DNA of 64,000 bases from Streptomyces griseochromogenes (GTDB lineage: Bacteria > Actinomycetota > Actinomycetes > Streptomycetales > Streptomycetaceae). The notes beneath the pieces were generated by a model that was not told where the DNA came from, searched no databases, and was given only the letters and a program-made list of their open reading frames with translations. Every line of letters starts with the position of its first letter. The first letter of the stretch is position 1. Positions 1 to 8,510 of this stretch are shown one piece after another. A program made the position numbers and the translations under genes. The DNA lies in NCBI RefSeq assembly GCF_001542625.1, contig NZ_CP016279.1, positions 8,370,001-8,434,000 on the forward strand. Reading direction: 5' to 3'.

Positions 1-325
1 GGTGCGCATCGGCTCCTGCTTCCCGGAGCCGAACAGCGTGCGCATGCTGTCGGTGTGGATGAGCCCGGCCGACGGCGCCCGGCTCTTCCACGCGGCCCTG
101 ACCGCCGAGGAGGTCGGCCACACGGTGGTCTACGGCTCCTCGGCCAACACCCGCCTGTGGTGGGACCTCACGTCGGCGCGGGCGCTCGGCTACGAGCCGC
201 AGGACGACTCCGAGCCGTACGCAGAGAAGCTGATCGCCGAGCAGGGCGAGCTGGACCCGGACAACCCGGCGCACAGCCACCTGGGCGGCCACTTCGTCAG
301 CGACCCCCCTATTTGGCCGTACTGA
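1..325 (+). CDS. NAD-dependent epimerase/dehydratase, uronate dehydrogenase-like (3' part)
   Basis: Only the last ~107 residues are present; the gene runs off the left edge. The stretch with RIGSCFPEP, then RMLSVWMSPAD, VVYGSSANTRLWWD and ALGYEP matches the C-terminal third of extended short-chain dehydrogenases of the uronate dehydrogenase type, which oxidise sugar acids such as glucuronate to the lactone with NAD. The Rossmann GxxGxxG motif and the catalytic Tyr-x3-Lys lie upstream of the window and cannot be checked. A perfect inverted repeat follows 34 bases after the stop. The neighbouring sugar-uptake operon makes a role in sugar-acid catabolism plausible, but the substrate is inferred from family resemblance. 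Confidence 0.75.
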   Translation, partial: VRIGSCFPEPNSVRMLSVWMSPADGARLFHAALTAEEVGHTVVYGSSANTRLWWDLTSARALGYEPQDDSEPYAEKLIAEQGELDPDNPAHSHLGGHFVSDPPIWPY

Positions 326-358
326 GCACCGGCGAGGCGGAAAACGATCGCTCACGAG

Positions 359-389
359 GGCGGGCGGGCACCGAACGGGCCCGCCCGCC
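359..389. terminator. Rho-independent-type stem-loop after the epimerase gene
   Basis: An 11-bp perfect inverted repeat (359-369 with 379-389) of pure G/C encloses a 9-base loop. It sits 34 bases after the stop of the epimerase gene. There is no clear T-run, as is common for actinobacterial terminators. Confidence 0.6.
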
Positions 390-588
390 GCCGCATTCGG
401 GCACCCGGGCCGCCCGCTCTCACCCCTCGCCGCGGAGCCGTGCAGGTCCGAGGCGGGCACGGCGCTTCGCAAACGGGCGCACACGGGCAGTATCGGGCGG
501 CCAGCAGACCTGGTCAGTGCCGCGCACCCACTGTAGAACTTCCCCCATGGGCCCGAACGGGCAGCTCCACAGGGAAGTGGGTGACGAG

Positions 589-1359
589 ATGAGCACGAGG
601 ACGGCGGAAGAGCGCCAGCGCGAGATCGTACTGGCCGCACGGGCCACCGGCTCCGTCGACGTCACCGCGCTCGCCGCCGAGCTGGGCGTGGCCAAGGAGA
701 CCATCCGGCGCGATCTGCGCGCCCTGGAGGACCACGGACTGGTCCGCCGTACTCACGGCGGCGCCTACCCGGTCGAGAGCGCCGGTTTCGAGACGACACT
801 CGCCTTCCGCGCCACCAGCCACGTGCCCGAGAAGCGCAGGATCGCGGCCGCCGCGGCCGAGCTGCTCGGGGACGCGGAGACGGTCTTCGTCGACGAGGGC
901 TTCACCCCGCAGCTCATCGCCGAGGCCCTGCCCACGGACCGGCCACTGACCGTGGTCACCGCCTCCCTGCCGGTCGCGGGCGCCCTCGCCGAGACCGGGA
1001 ACATGTCGGTCCTGCTCCTCGGCGGGCGGGTCCGGGCCGGCACGCTGGCCACCGTCGACCACTGGACGACGAAGATGCTGGCCGGCTTCGTCGTCGACCT
1101 CGCCTACATCGGGGCCAACGGCATCTCCCGCGAGCACGGCCTCACCACCCCCGACCCCGCGGTCAGCGAGGTGAAGTCCCAGGCCATCCGCGCCGCACGG
1201 CGCACCGTGTTCGCGGGCGTGCACACCAAGTTCGGAGCGGTCAGCTTCTGCCGGTTCGCCGAGATCGGCGCACTGGAGGCGATCGTCACGAGCGCGCAGC
1301 TTCCGGCGGCCGAGGCCCATCGCTACTCCCTGCTGGGCCCGCAGGTCATCCGGGTCTGA
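589..1359 (+). CDS. DeoR-family transcriptional regulator
   Basis: A 256-residue regulator with an N-terminal DeoR-type winged helix-turn-helix (about residues 6-58; KETIRRDLRALE is the recognition helix) and a C-terminal sugar-phosphate-sensing domain (about 75-235, with VDEGFTP, LLGG and GANGIS). The ATG at 589 is chosen because it begins right at the HTH domain, as usual in this family; an in-frame GTG at 577 is possible. The reading frame stays open far upstream, but that part looks non-coding. It lies directly before and co-oriented with the polyol/sugar ABC operon, so it is probably that operon's repressor, responding to a phosphorylated sugar. This role is inferred from position. Confidence 0.88.
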   Translation: MSTRTAEERQREIVLAARATGSVDVTALAAELGVAKETIRRDLRALEDHGLVRRTHGGAYPVESAGFETTLAFRATSHVPEKRRIAAAAAELLGDAETVFVDEGFTPQLIAEALPTDRPLTVVTASLPVAGALAETGNMSVLLLGGRVRAGTLATVDHWTTKMLAGFVVDLAYIGANGISREHGLTTPDPAVSEVKSQAIRAARRTVFAGVHTKFGAVSFCRFAEIGALEAIVTSAQLPAAEAHRYSLLGPQVIRV

Positions 1360-1386
1360 AAAACAAACCCACTCCCCTGATACACC

Positions 1387-1415
1387 TTCACACCCTGTAG
1401 TGCCCCATATATACC
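1387..1415 (+). promoter_or_regulatory. Candidate promoter of the sugar/polyol uptake operon
   Basis: TTCACA (1387-1392) and TATACC (1410-1415) are separated by 17 bases. They lie in an unusually AT-rich island between the DeoR gene and the binding-protein gene. A ribosome-binding AGGAG at 1435-1439 precedes the ATG at 1446. Predicted by eye only. Confidence 0.4.
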
Positions 1416-1445
1416 GTTAAATCCAGATACATTCAGGAGCGATCC

Positions 1446-2816
1446 ATGCGCACCCCGAGCCGACGGAGGCCGCGAGCCACGCTCGCCATGGCCGCCGCAG
1501 GGACGCTGCTCGCCCCGCTGCTCTCCGGCTGCTGGGTCGGTGCGGGCGGGACCGGTTCCGGCGGCGATTCCATCAATGTCCTGATGGTCAACAACCCCCA
1601 GATGACCGAGCTGCAGAAGCTGACCGCCGCGCACTTCACGAAGGACACCGGTATCAAGGTCAACTTCACCGTCCTGCCCGAGAACGACGTCCGCGACAAG
1701 ATCAGCCAGGACTTCGCCAACCAGGCGGGCCAGTACGACGTCGCCACGCTGTCCAACTACGAGATCCCGATCTACGCCCGCAACGGCTGGCTGCACGAGA
1801 TGGACTCGTACACCGCGAAGGACCCGGGCTACGACGAGCAGGACGTCCTCAAGCCCATGCGCCAGTCCCTCACCGCGGCCGACGGCAAGCTCTACGGCCA
1901 GCCCTTCTACGGCGAGTCGTCCTTCCTGATGTACCGCAAGGACGTGTTCGCCGCGAAGGGCCTGACGATGCCGGCGCACCCCACCTGGCAGCAGGTCGCC
2001 GACCTCGCCGCCGAGGCGGACGGCGCGCGGCCCGGGATGAAGGGCATCTGTCTGCGCGGACTGCCCGGCTGGGGCGAGCTGATGGCGCCGCTGACCACCG
2101 TCGTGAACACCTTCGGCGGCACCTGGTTCGACAAGAACTGGAAGGCTCGCCTGGACTCCCCCGAGTTCGAGAAGGCGACAAAGTTCTATGTCGATCTCGT
2201 CCGCGGCCACGGCGAGTCGGGCGCGGCCCAGTCCGGCTTCGCCGAGTGCCTCAACGACATGACCCAGGGCAAGGTCGCCATGTGGTACGACGCCACCTCC
2301 GCGGCCGGCCTGCTGGAGGCGGCCGACTCCCCCGTCAAGGGCAAGCTCGGCTACGCCCCCGCCCCCGTGGAGAAGACGGACTCCTCCGGCTGGCTCTACA
2401 CCTGGGCCTGGGGCATCCAGAAGGCCTCCCGCAACCCCGACAAGGCCTGGAAGTTCGTCTCCTGGGCGTCCAGCAAGGGCTACGAGCAGCTGGTCGGCCG
2501 GACCAGCGGCTGGTCCGACGTCCCGGCGGGCAAGCGGGCCTCGACCTACACGAACGCCGACTACCGCAAGTCGGCCGCCGCCTTCCAGGAGATGACGAAG
2601 GAGGCCATCGAGAGCGCCCGCCCCAGCGACCCCGGCGTGCAGCCGCGCCCCGCGCCCGGCATCCAGTTCGTCGGCATCCCCGAGTTCACCGACCTCGGCA
2701 CCAAGGTCTCCCAGGAGATCAGCGCGGCCATCGCCGGACGCCAGTCCACCGAATCGGCCCTGAAGAAGTCCCAGCAGCTCGCCGAGAAGATCTCCAAGGA
2801 GTACGAGGGACGATGA
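1446..2816 (+). CDS. Sugar/polyol ABC transporter substrate-binding lipoprotein
   Basis: This 456-residue extracellular solute-binding protein captures a carbohydrate for import. It has a twin-arginine-rich N-terminus, a hydrophobic stretch and a lipobox LLSGC, so Cys29 should be lipidated and anchor it to the outer face of the membrane. The rest follows the family 1 binding-protein pattern (VNFTVLPENDV, LYGQPFYGESSFLMYRKD, GKVAMWYDATSAAG). It is the first gene of a tightly packed set: its TGA overlaps the ATG of the first permease. A dehydrogenase of the sorbitol/threonine type ends the operon, which suggests polyols such as sorbitol or mannitol, but the ligand cannot be read from the sequence. 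Confidence 0.9.
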   Translation: MRTPSRRRPRATLAMAAAGTLLAPLLSGCWVGAGGTGSGGDSINVLMVNNPQMTELQKLTAAHFTKDTGIKVNFTVLPENDVRDKISQDFANQAGQYDVATLSNYEIPIYARNGWLHEMDSYTAKDPGYDEQDVLKPMRQSLTAADGKLYGQPFYGESSFLMYRKDVFAAKGLTMPAHPTWQQVADLAAEADGARPGMKGICLRGLPGWGELMAPLTTVVNTFGGTWFDKNWKARLDSPEFEKATKFYVDLVRGHGESGAAQSGFAECLNDMTQGKVAMWYDATSAAGLLEAADSPVKGKLGYAPAPVEKTDSSGWLYTWAWGIQKASRNPDKAWKFVSWASSKGYEQLVGRTSGWSDVPAGKRASTYTNADYRKSAAAFQEMTKEAIESARPSDPGVQPRPAPGIQFVGIPEFTDLGTKVSQEISAAIAGRQSTESALKKSQQLAEKISKEYEGR

Positions 2817-3751
2817 CAGCGACGACAACGGCCCCCCTGGCGACCGCCCCCGTAAGAACTATGAAACAACCCTCGGCCCGGCTGCGTGCCTGGGCGACGC
2901 GGGGACCGCTCCTGCCGGCCCTCGTCTTCATGATCGTGGTGACCCAGCTGCCGTTCGTGGCCACGCTGGTGATCTCCTTCTTCGACTGGAACGCCCTCTA
3001 TCCCAAGGCCCGCCACTTCACCGGCCTCGACAACTACCACCAGGTGCTGACCGACGCGGACCTGCGCCACTCGGTGTGGACGACCGTGCTGCTCACGGTG
3101 GCGGTGGTGCTGGCCAGCCTGGTCCTCGGCCTGGCGCTGGCCCTGCTCCTGGACCGGAAGTTCCGCGGCCGGGGCGTCGTACGCACCCTGCTCATCGCAC
3201 CGTTCCTGGTGGTGCCCGTGGCCGCGGCCCTGCTCTGGAAGCATGTGCTCTACAACCCCGAATACGGCCTGTTCAACGGGTTGTTGCACTATGTGGGCGG
3301 CCCACAGCCGGACTGGATCTCCAAGACCCCGCTGCTCGCGGTCGAGGCCTCCCTGGTGTGGCAGTGGACGCCGTTCATGATGCTGATCCTGCTCGCCGGG
3401 CTGCAGAGCCGGGACCACGAGCAGATCGAGGCCGCGCGGGTGGACGGCGCCAACGACTGGCAGGTCTTCCGCCATCTGACGCTCCCGCACCTGCGCCGCT
3501 ACCTGGAACTCGGCGCCCTGCTGGGCTCGATCTACATCGTGCAGAACTTCGACGCGGTGTTCACGATCACCTCCGGCGGCCTCGGCACCGCCAACCTGCC
3601 CTACACCGTCTACCAGAGCTTCTACCAGGCCCACGAGAACGGCCTCGCCTCGGCCGCCGGCGTCCTGGTGGTCATCGGCTCGATCATCATCGCGACCTTC
3701 GCCCTGCGCGTGGTCTCGTCCCTGTTCCGCCAGGAGGTGTCCCGCGCATGA
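2813..3751 (+). CDS. Sugar/polyol ABC transporter permease (MalF type)
   Basis: A 312-residue inner-membrane permease with about six hydrophobic segments; the first follows a basic N-terminus at roughly residues 25-50. The EAA loop that docks on the ATPase is visible as EAARVDGANDWQVFRHLTLP. The ATG at 2813 overlaps the stop of the binding-protein gene, so the two are translationally coupled. It should pair with the next gene product to form the membrane channel of a carbohydrate-uptake (CUT1-like) importer. No ATP-binding subunit is encoded anywhere in this operon. Confidence 0.9.
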   Translation: MTATTTAPLATAPVRTMKQPSARLRAWATRGPLLPALVFMIVVTQLPFVATLVISFFDWNALYPKARHFTGLDNYHQVLTDADLRHSVWTTVLLTVAVVLASLVLGLALALLLDRKFRGRGVVRTLLIAPFLVVPVAAALLWKHVLYNPEYGLFNGLLHYVGGPQPDWISKTPLLAVEASLVWQWTPFMMLILLAGLQSRDHEQIEAARVDGANDWQVFRHLTLPHLRRYLELGALLGSIYIVQNFDAVFTITSGGLGTANLPYTVYQSFYQAHENGLASAAGVLVVIGSIIIATFALRVVSSLFRQEVSRA

Positions 3752-4593
3752 GCGATCTCGCCGTACGCATCGGAAAGCACCGGGGTCTGAGCCTCGGACT
3801 GGTGGCCTGGCTGGCCGGCATCGTCTTCTTCCTGCCCATCGCCTGGATGGCGCTGACGTCCTTCCACTCCGAGGCGGACGCGGCGACCAACCCGCCCTCC
3901 TTCGCCGCCTCCCTCACCCTGGACGGCTACCGCGAGTTCTTCGGCACGGGCGGCGGGGCGAGCCCGTGGCCCGCGCTGATCAACTCCACGGTCGCCTCGG
4001 TGGCATCGACGGTCTGCGTACTGCTCCTCGCCCTGCCGGCGGCGTACGCGCTGTCGATCCGGCGGGTGCGGAAGTGGACGGACGTCCTGTTCTTCTTCCT
4101 GTCCACGAAGATGCTGCCGGTCGTGGCCGGTCTGCTGCCGATCTACCTGTTCGCGAAGAACACCGGGATGCTGGACAACATCTGGTTCCTCGTCATCCTC
4201 TACACCTCCATGAACCTGCCGATCGCGGTGTGGATGATGCAGTCCTTCCTCGCCGAGGTCCCGGTGGCGGTGATCGAGGCGGCGCAGATCGACGGCGCCC
4301 GGCTGCCGACGATCCTCGCGCGCGTGGTGGCCCCGATCGCCCTGCCCGGCATCGCCGCAACCGCCCTGATCTGCTTCATCTTCAGCTGGAACGAGCTGCT
4401 CTTCGCCCGAGTCCTGACGGGCGTGGTGGCCGAGACCGCCCCCGTCTTCCTGACCGGCTTCATCACCAGCCAGGGCCTGTTCCTGGCGAAGGTGTGCGCC
4501 GCGTCGCTCGTCGTCTCCCTGCCGGTGCTCGCCGCGGGGTTCGCCGCCCAGGACAAACTGGTCCAGGGCCTGTCGTTGGGAGCTGTGAAATGA
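3748..4593 (+). CDS. Sugar/polyol ABC transporter permease (MalG type)
   Basis: A 281-residue second permease of the importer. It carries hydrophobic segments from about residue 20 onwards and the EAA loop EAAQIDGARLPTILARVVAP, followed by LPGIAATALICFIFSWNE, a stretch typical of MalG-like proteins. Its ATG overlaps the stop of the previous permease, and its own stop overlaps the ATG of the dehydrogenase. It probably partners with the upstream permease and relies on an ATPase encoded elsewhere. Confidence 0.9.
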   Translation: MSDLAVRIGKHRGLSLGLVAWLAGIVFFLPIAWMALTSFHSEADAATNPPSFAASLTLDGYREFFGTGGGASPWPALINSTVASVASTVCVLLLALPAAYALSIRRVRKWTDVLFFFLSTKMLPVVAGLLPIYLFAKNTGMLDNIWFLVILYTSMNLPIAVWMMQSFLAEVPVAVIEAAQIDGARLPTILARVVAPIALPGIAATALICFIFSWNELLFARVLTGVVAETAPVFLTGFITSQGLFLAKVCAASLVVSLPVLAAGFAAQDKLVQGLSLGAVK

Positions 4594-5579
4594 AGGCCGC
4601 CGTCATCGAGTCCGTGGGCCGTGCCGTCGTCGCCGAGGTCCCGGACCCGACGCCAGGGCCCCGCGAGGTGGTCGTCGAGGTGGCCGCCTGCGGACTGTGC
4701 GGCACCGATCTGCACATCCTCCAGGGCGAGTTCGCGCCCAAGCTGCCGCTCGTGCCCGGGCACGAGTTCGCGGGCGAGGTGGTCGGGGTCGGCACCCAGG
4801 TCACGGAGCTCGCCATCGGCGACCGGGTGGCCGTGGACCCCTCCCTGTACTGCTACGAGTGCCGCTACTGCCGCACCGGCCACAACAACCTGTGCGAGCG
4901 GTGGGCTGCGATCGGCGTCACGACGGCGGGCGGGGCGGCCCGGTACGCGGCGGCGCCCGTGGCGAACTGCGTGAAACTGCCCGAGCATGTGCGCACCCAG
5001 GACGCCGCCCTGGTGGAGCCGCTGTCCTGCGCGGTACGCGGCTACGACGTCCTGAACTCCCGGCTCGGCGCCCACATCCTGATCTACGGCTCCGGGACCA
5101 TGGGCCTGATGATGCTGGAGCTGGCCAAGCGCACGGGCGCGGCGAGCGTGGACGTGGTCGACCTCAACCCCGACCGGCTGCAGACGGCTCGCCGTCTCGG
5201 CGTCTCGCGCGCGGCGAGCGGCGCGGACGAACTGGACCGCCCGCAGGGCTGGGACGTGGTCGTGGACGCGACCGGCAACGCGGGGGCGATCCAGGACGGC
5301 CTGGGCCGGGTGGCGAAGGCGGGGACCTTCCTGCAGTTCGGGGTGGCCGACTACGCGACGCGGGTGACGATCGATCCGTACCGCATCTACAACCAGGAGA
5401 TCACCATCACCGGTTCCATGGCGGTGCTGCACAGCTTCGAGCGGGCGGCCGAGCTGTTCGCGAACGGGGTACTGGACCCGGAGGTGTTCATCAGCGACCG
5501 CATCCCGCTGGAGCGGTACCCCGAGGCGCTGGAGCAGTTCGCGGCCGGGGTGGGGCGGAAGATCGTGGTGGTGCCCTGA
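4590..5579 (+). CDS. Zinc-dependent alcohol/polyol dehydrogenase
   Basis: A 329-residue medium-chain dehydrogenase. Catalytic-zinc ligands are seen in ACGLCGTDLH and PGHEFAGEV, structural-zinc cysteines in CYECRYCRTGHNNLCE, and a nucleotide-binding loop in YGSGTMGLMML with the acidic residue of VVDLNPDR, which favours NAD. The family (sorbitol, threonine and related dehydrogenases) oxidises secondary hydroxyls. Its coupling to the importer (ATGA overlap at 4590) suggests it oxidises the imported polyol to a ketose in the cytoplasm. No kinase gene is present in the operon, so the next step must be encoded elsewhere. Confidence 0.88.
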   Translation: MKAAVIESVGRAVVAEVPDPTPGPREVVVEVAACGLCGTDLHILQGEFAPKLPLVPGHEFAGEVVGVGTQVTELAIGDRVAVDPSLYCYECRYCRTGHNNLCERWAAIGVTTAGGAARYAAAPVANCVKLPEHVRTQDAALVEPLSCAVRGYDVLNSRLGAHILIYGSGTMGLMMLELAKRTGAASVDVVDLNPDRLQTARRLGVSRAASGADELDRPQGWDVVVDATGNAGAIQDGLGRVAKAGTFLQFGVADYATRVTIDPYRIYNQEITITGSMAVLHSFERAAELFANGVLDPEVFISDRIPLERYPEALEQFAAGVGRKIVVVP

Positions 5580-5696
5580 GCCGATCGGGGGTCCCATAGG
5601 AAGGCGTCGGCGCGAAGCGCTGTCGTTGAGGGGTGGTGGTCGGGTGACGGGTGGGCGGTAAGGGAACGGTAAAGCGGTGTCGTTCGTTCACCCGGC

Positions 5697-6896
5697 ATGA
5701 CAGCTATGACCCCTGGCTCGAACATCCCTCTGTCGGCCGCCCGCGTGACGGTGGACGTCGCCGCGCCGGTGCGGCTCGACGTGTCGGGCCTGCTGCTCAC
5801 CACCGACGGCAAGGTGCGCTCCGACGACGACTTCATCTTCTACAACCAGCCCGCCGGACCGGGCGTGACCTACACCTCCGGCGGCGGCGCGGCGCCCGAC
5901 GCGATCACGGTCGACACCGGTGCCGTGCCGCCGGACATCGAGAAGATCGTGGTCACGGCCAGCCCGGACGCGGCCGGCCAGACCTTCCAGGGCATCGAGC
6001 CGACGGCCACGGTCCGGGACGCGGACGGCGGCTCGGTCCTGGCCACGTTCACACCGCCGCAGCTCGGCGCGGAGACGGCGCTGGTGATCGTGGAGATCTA
6101 CCGCCGGGGCGGCGCGTGGAAGGCCCGCGCCGTCGGCCAGGGGTACGCCGACGGGCTGGCGGGCATCGCGACGGACTTCGGTGTGACGGTGGAGGAGCCC
6201 ACCGCGGCCCCGGCGGCTCCGCCGCAGCCGGCCGCCGCCCCACCGGCACCCGCCGCACAGGCCCCGGTCACGCCCCCGGCGCCGGCCGCCCCGCCGGCCC
6301 CGCCCGCTCCCGGCGCCGGGAAGATCAACCTGGACAAGGGCCGGGTCAGTCTCCAGAAGAACCAGACCGTGTCCCTGGTCAAGGGCGGGCGTCCGCTGCT
6401 CTCCCTCGTGCAGATGGGCCTGGGCTGGGAGCCCGCGTTCCGCGGCCGGGACATCGATCTGGACGCCTCGGTCATCGCCTACGGCCCGCAGCGCAACGCC
6501 GTCGACAGCTGCTATTTCGGCAAGCTGACGATCCTGGGCGGCGCGGTGCGGCACTCCGGTGACAACCTCACCGGCGAGGGCGGGGGCGACGACGAGGTGA
6601 TCACGGTCGACCTCGGCCGTATCCCGCAGGAGGTCACCGGCCTGGTCTTCACGGTCAACTCCTTCTCCGGCCAGAAGTTCACCGAGGTCGCCAAGGCCTA
6701 CTGCCGCCTGGTGGACGCGGCGACCGGCGAGGAACTGGTGCGCTTCGACCTCACCCACGCCGAGCCCCAGACGGGCGTGATGATGGCCAAGCTCATCCGG
6801 CAGTTCTCCGGCGAGTGGGACATGACGGCGATGGGCGAGTTCGTGAAGGCGCGCACGGTACGCAACATGGTCGAGCCGGGGGCACGGGCGCTGTGA
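5697..6896 (+). CDS. TerD-family protein with two TerD domains
   Basis: A 399-residue protein with an N-terminal TerD-like domain (about 10-165), an Ala/Pro-rich linker (about 165-205) and a second, better-conserved TerD domain (about 207-390; GLGWEP, DLDASVIAY, CYFGKL, HSGDNLTGEGGGDDE). The acidic DxD and GDD clusters are the calcium-binding signature of TerD/CABP proteins, associated with tellurite and general stress resistance. Start at ATG 5697; an internal ATG at 5706 gives the more usual MTPGSNIPL beginning. Neither has a clear ribosome-binding site. The first domain lacks the GEG-DD calcium cluster and is probably degenerate. Confidence 0.88.
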   Translation: MTAMTPGSNIPLSAARVTVDVAAPVRLDVSGLLLTTDGKVRSDDDFIFYNQPAGPGVTYTSGGGAAPDAITVDTGAVPPDIEKIVVTASPDAAGQTFQGIEPTATVRDADGGSVLATFTPPQLGAETALVIVEIYRRGGAWKARAVGQGYADGLAGIATDFGVTVEEPTAAPAAPPQPAAAPPAPAAQAPVTPPAPAAPPAPPAPGAGKINLDKGRVSLQKNQTVSLVKGGRPLLSLVQMGLGWEPAFRGRDIDLDASVIAYGPQRNAVDSCYFGKLTILGGAVRHSGDNLTGEGGGDDEVITVDLGRIPQEVTGLVFTVNSFSGQKFTEVAKAYCRLVDAATGEELVRFDLTHAEPQTGVMMAKLIRQFSGEWDMTAMGEFVKARTVRNMVEPGARAL

Positions 6897-6958
6897 CACC
6901 GTGCCGGACCGGGGCGGGGGAACGGCGGCCCGGTCCCCCGCCCCGGTCCGGCCACCGC

Positions 6959-7078
6959 GCGGGCTTCATCCGCAAGCGCGCCCCTCGTCGGAGATCGCCC
7001 AGGTGATCCGGTCGGTGGCCACGGGCGACACCCTGCTGACGGTCGGTCCGGAGACGGTCAAGGCACACGTTGGCCGAC
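6959..7078 (+). pseudogene. Decayed LuxR-type response regulator fragment
   Basis: In frame 2, 6962-6985 reads GFIRKRAP. After a +/-1 shift, 6982-7078 in frame 1 reads SSEIAQVIRSVATGDTLL followed at once by VGPETVKAHVGR. This matches two separated pieces of NarL/LuxR response regulators: the end of the receiver domain (GFLLKDAPPEEL..AIRxVAxGxxLL) and the recognition helix of the HTH (xxxTVKTHVGR). The roughly 50-60 residues normally between them are missing, and no start codon or N-terminal receiver is present. It lies between terD and a tetR gene. The family assignment is my reading of short motifs. Confidence 0.6.
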
Positions 7079-7109
7079 GCCACGGTGGCCGACCCGCCTC
7101 GCGCCGCGC

Positions 7110-7682
7110 TCACCGCTCCGGCCGCAGCCCCTCCGTCAACAACGTCAGATAGCGGCGGATCTCGCGCCCCTGCCCGTTCGCCAGCTCCGAGGCCGTGGCC
7201 ACGCCGTGCGCCAGCCGCAGCACCTCGATCGGCTCCAGGTCGGCCCGCAGCGCCCCCTGTGCCTGGGCCGCCCCCACCAGCCGCGTCGCCGCGCCCTTCA
7301 CCGACGTGCCACAGGCCGTCATCGCGACCGAGCCGCCGTCCGTGACCGCCGAGCCCAGCAGGGACTTCAGCCCGCGCACCTGGATCGTGGCCACGCACAG
7401 CTCGTTCAGCCACTCCATGAGCGCCTCGTACGGCGGCAGCTCCTCGGCCAGCTCGTCGGCCCGCGTCCCCAGCGCCTCGATCCGGTCCACGTACGCGGCC
7501 TCCAGCAGCGCCTGCCGCGTCGGAAAGTGCCGGTAGAGCGTGCCCGAGCCGACGCCCGCACGCTTGGCGATGTCGTCGAGCGACGCGTTCTCCCCATGCT
7601 CGGCGAAGGCCTCCGCCGCCACCTTCAGCAACCGCTCGTAGTTGCGCCGAGCGTCCGCGCGCATGGGCCTGACCTGCGGCAT
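7110..7682 (-). CDS. TetR-family transcriptional regulator
   Basis: A 190-residue regulator. The HTH is at about residues 14-60 (LLKVAAEAFAEHG, SLDDIAKRAGVGSGTLYRHFPTRQALLEA). The C-terminal ligand domain resembles the SbtR-like group (LAEELPPYEALMEWL). It is probably a homodimeric repressor. It is transcribed away from the 2H phosphoesterase gene end, 124 bases apart, with no efflux pump beside it, so its target is unclear. Confidence 0.88.
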   Translation of the reverse strand: MPQVRPMRADARRNYERLLKVAAEAFAEHGENASLDDIAKRAGVGSGTLYRHFPTRQALLEAAYVDRIEALGTRADELAEELPPYEALMEWLNELCVATIQVRGLKSLLGSAVTDGGSVAMTACGTSVKGAATRLVGAAQAQGALRADLEPIEVLRLAHGVATASELANGQGREIRRYLTLLTEGLRPER

Positions 7683-7805
7683 CCAGATACTCCTTGCGAA
7701 CCGGGGATCCTCTTCGCAGCCTACCGAGCATCCACCGAAGACAGCTCCGGCTCATCTTCGCGGGCACTGCGCGCTGTTCGGGCGCGGCAACCGCCGTCAG
7801 TGCCG

Positions 7806-8510
<705 letters not shown>

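Noticed and set aside
2246..2812. Longer version of the first permease starting inside the binding-protein gene
   Set aside because: The part before 2813 is an out-of-frame shadow of the binding protein; ATG 2813 with ATGA overlap gives a normal permease length.
1323..2828. 501-codon open frame antisense to the binding-protein gene
   Set aside because: High-GC shadow frame; composition (Gly/Val/Leu/Arg) and lack of motifs are non-coding, while the opposite strand has a complete lipoprotein.
5686..5696. GTTCACCCGGC before terD as a PHO box
   Set aside because: Matches one 11-bp unit well, but no second unit is present on either side; a single unit is not enough.
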